A stretch of 64,000 nt of DNA from positions 62,001 to 126,000 of the forward strand of contig NZ_JBFNXJ010000010.1 in the NCBI RefSeq assembly GCF_040812015.1. The letters run 5' to 3'. The notes beneath the pieces were generated by a model that saw nothing but the letters and a program-made list of their open reading frames with translations, was not told where the DNA came from and made no database searches. Below, one piece after another: positions 62,713 through 64,000 of this stretch (position 1 is the stretch's first letter; each line of letters opens with the position of its first letter). A program made the position numbers and the translations under genes. This stretch comes from Chitinivorax sp. PXF-14 (GTDB lineage: Bacteria > Pseudomonadota > Gammaproteobacteria > Burkholderiales > SCOH01).

Positions 62713-64000
62713 ATGGCACACCAATCCGACCTGATCGCCAACGACATCCTGGCGTACCTGAAGCAGCACGAGAACAAGGATCTGCTGCGCTTCATCACCT
62801 GCGGCAACGTGGACGACGGCAAGTCGACACTGATCGGCCGCATGCTGCACGACTCGAAGCTGATCTTCGAAGACCAGCTCGCCGCGATCCAGCGCGACTC
62901 GCAGAAGTACAACACCACCGACGAAGAAATCGACCTGGCCTTGCTGGTGGACGGCCTGCAGGCCGAGCGCGAGCAGGGCATCACGATCGACGTGGCCTAC
63001 CGCTACTTCTCGACCGACCGCCGCAAGTTCATCATCGCCGACTGCCCGGGCCACGAGCAGTACACGCGCAATATGGCGACCGGCGCCTCGACCAGCAACC
63101 TCGCCATCATCCTGATCGACGCGCGCCGTGGCGTGCAGACGCAGACGCGCCGCCACAGCTACATCGTCAGCCTGCTCGGCATCAAGCACGTGATCGTCGC
63201 GATCAACAAGATGGATCTGGTCGACTTCAGCGAAGACATCTACAACGCCATCCGCGCCGAGTACCTGCAGTTCGCCGAGCAGCTCGCCATCCCCGACATC
63301 CATTTCGTGCCGATCTCGGCGCTGCGCGGCGATAACGTCGTCAATGCGTCGACGCAGGCGCCGTGGTATCAGGGCCCGACGCTGATGTCGCTGCTCGAAA
63401 CGGTCGAAGTCGACCAGGACGTGCACCTGAACGCCTTCCGCCTGCCGGTGCAGTACGTCAACCGCCCGAACCTCGATTTCCGCGGCTTCTGCGGCACCGT
63501 CGCCGCCGGTGAAATCCACCCGGGCGATACCGTGGTGGCGCTGCCCTCGGGCAAGTCGAGCAAGGTCCGCGCCGTGGTCACCGCCGATGGCGAGCTGCCG
63601 CGCGCCTTTGTCGGCCAGGCCGTGACGCTGACGCTCGAAGACGAAATCGACGTGTCGCGCGGCGACATGATCGTCAAGGCCAACGAGACGCAGCCCAATG
63701 TGTCGAATGCCTTCGACGCTCATATCGTGTGGATGAACGAAACCCCGCTGCAGGTCGGCAAGGAATACGCCTTCAAGCTCGCCGGCAAGCAGGTATTCGG
63801 GCGTATCGAGCGCATCCTGCATCGCGTCGACGTCAACTCGCTGGCCGAGTCCGATGCCGAACAGCTCGCGCTCAACGAGATCGGCCTGTGCCGCATCAAC
63901 GTCAACGCGCCGGTGGTGTTCGACTCCTACCGCGAGAGCCGTGGCACCGGCAGCCTCATCGTGATCGACCGCCTTTCCAATGCCACGGCGGGTGCCGGCA
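62713..64000 (+). CDS. cysN: Sulfate adenylyltransferase subunit 1 (GTPase), cut by window edge
   Basis: Regulatory GTPase of the sulfate-activating complex, an EF-Tu relative. The visible 429 residues contain G1 [16 protein letters not shown], the switch segment [16 protein letters not shown]3 [13 protein letters not shown]4 NKMD and the EF-Tu-like beta domain [16 protein letters not shown]. The C-terminus runs off the right edge, so a fused APS kinase (CysNC) cannot be excluded. ATG 62713 follows CAAAGACAC. Confidence 0.95.
   Translation, partial: MAHQSDLIANDILAYLKQHENKDLLRFITCGNVDDGKSTLIGRMLHDSKLIFEDQLAAIQRDSQKYNTTDEEIDLALLVDGLQAEREQGITIDVAYRYFSTDRRKFIIADCPGHEQYTRNMATGASTSNLAIILIDARRGVQTQTRRHSYIVSLLGIKHVIVAINKMDLVDFSEDIYNAIRAEYLQFAEQLAIPDIHFVPISALRGDNVVNASTQAPWYQGPTLMSLLETVEVDQDVHLNAFRLPVQYVNRPNLDFRGFCGTVAAGEIHPGDTVVALPSGKSSKVRAVVTADGELPRAFVGQAVTLTLEDEIDVSRGDMIVKANETQPNVSNAFDAHIVWMNETPLQVGKEYAFKLAGKQVFGRIERILHRVDVNSLAESDAEQLALNEIGLCRINVNAPVVFDSYRESRGTGSLIVIDRLSNATAGAG

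Overview
The window is about 65% GC, densely packed and entirely chromosomal in character. Gene content suggests a betaproteobacterium, probably of the Neisseriales (Chitinibacteraceae or Chromobacteriaceae type). Pointers are HexR-like sites between zwf and edd, a polA / DUF2782 / type II thrB neighbourhood, and many orphan family-3 periplasmic binding proteins. This placement is inferred from gene content, not from an rRNA. I saw no rRNA, tRNA, CRISPR array, transposase or prophage gene.

Region 1 (1-18,100) is a carbohydrate supercluster. On the minus strand lie zwf-pgl-glk (glk runs off the left edge); diverging on the plus strand are edd-eda. These are followed by a LamB-type porin, a GH13 alpha-glucosidase, malK, malE, malF, malG, a small secreted pullulanase-associated-domain (PUD) protein, a YdhF-like aldo/keto reductase, gap and a second, orphan malE. 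Together they encode outer-membrane entry, periplasmic capture and import of maltodextrins, cytoplasmic hydrolysis to glucose, and catabolism by the Entner-Doudoroff route. A lipoprotein pullulanase at 50.4-53.4 kb would supply linear dextrins from outside.

Region 2 (18,100-33,700) holds a large sensor histidine kinase, purE-purK and purC, argA, a PhnD-like binding protein coupled to a GGDEF/EAL enzyme, yggX, ppk-sixA, a YkgJ-type cysteine-cluster protein, an RluA-family pseudouridine synthase and a YgjP-like metallopeptidase.

Region 3 (33,700-46,400) is mixed: a hypothetical protein, an SGNH-like secreted protein, three orphan family-3 binding proteins, a MINPP-like phytase lipoprotein, an AHSA1 protein with a methyltransferase, polA, a LOG-family protein, DUF2782, thrB, and an ECF-type sigma factor with a small zinc-finger anti-sigma.

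Region 4 (46,400-64,000) has a flavin monooxygenase-esterase pair with a divergent AraC regulator, the pullulanase, a frameshifted metallo-beta-lactamase-fold hydrolase, a SulP transporter, an HPt protein with a degenerate HD-GYP domain, a membrane-anchored coiled-coil protein, a glutathione S-transferase with a DUF924 protein, a family I.5-like lipase, and cysD-cysN (cysN cut by the right edge).

The most notable observations are the stand-alone PUD protein inside the mal operon, the duplicated malE with an identical hairpin motif in both leaders, a perfect 16-bp inverted repeat before gap, the one-base frameshift in the MBL gene, the HPt/degenerate HD-GYP fusion, and an 18-bp tandem duplication at the sigma/anti-sigma junction. 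No single locus clearly forms an undescribed system.
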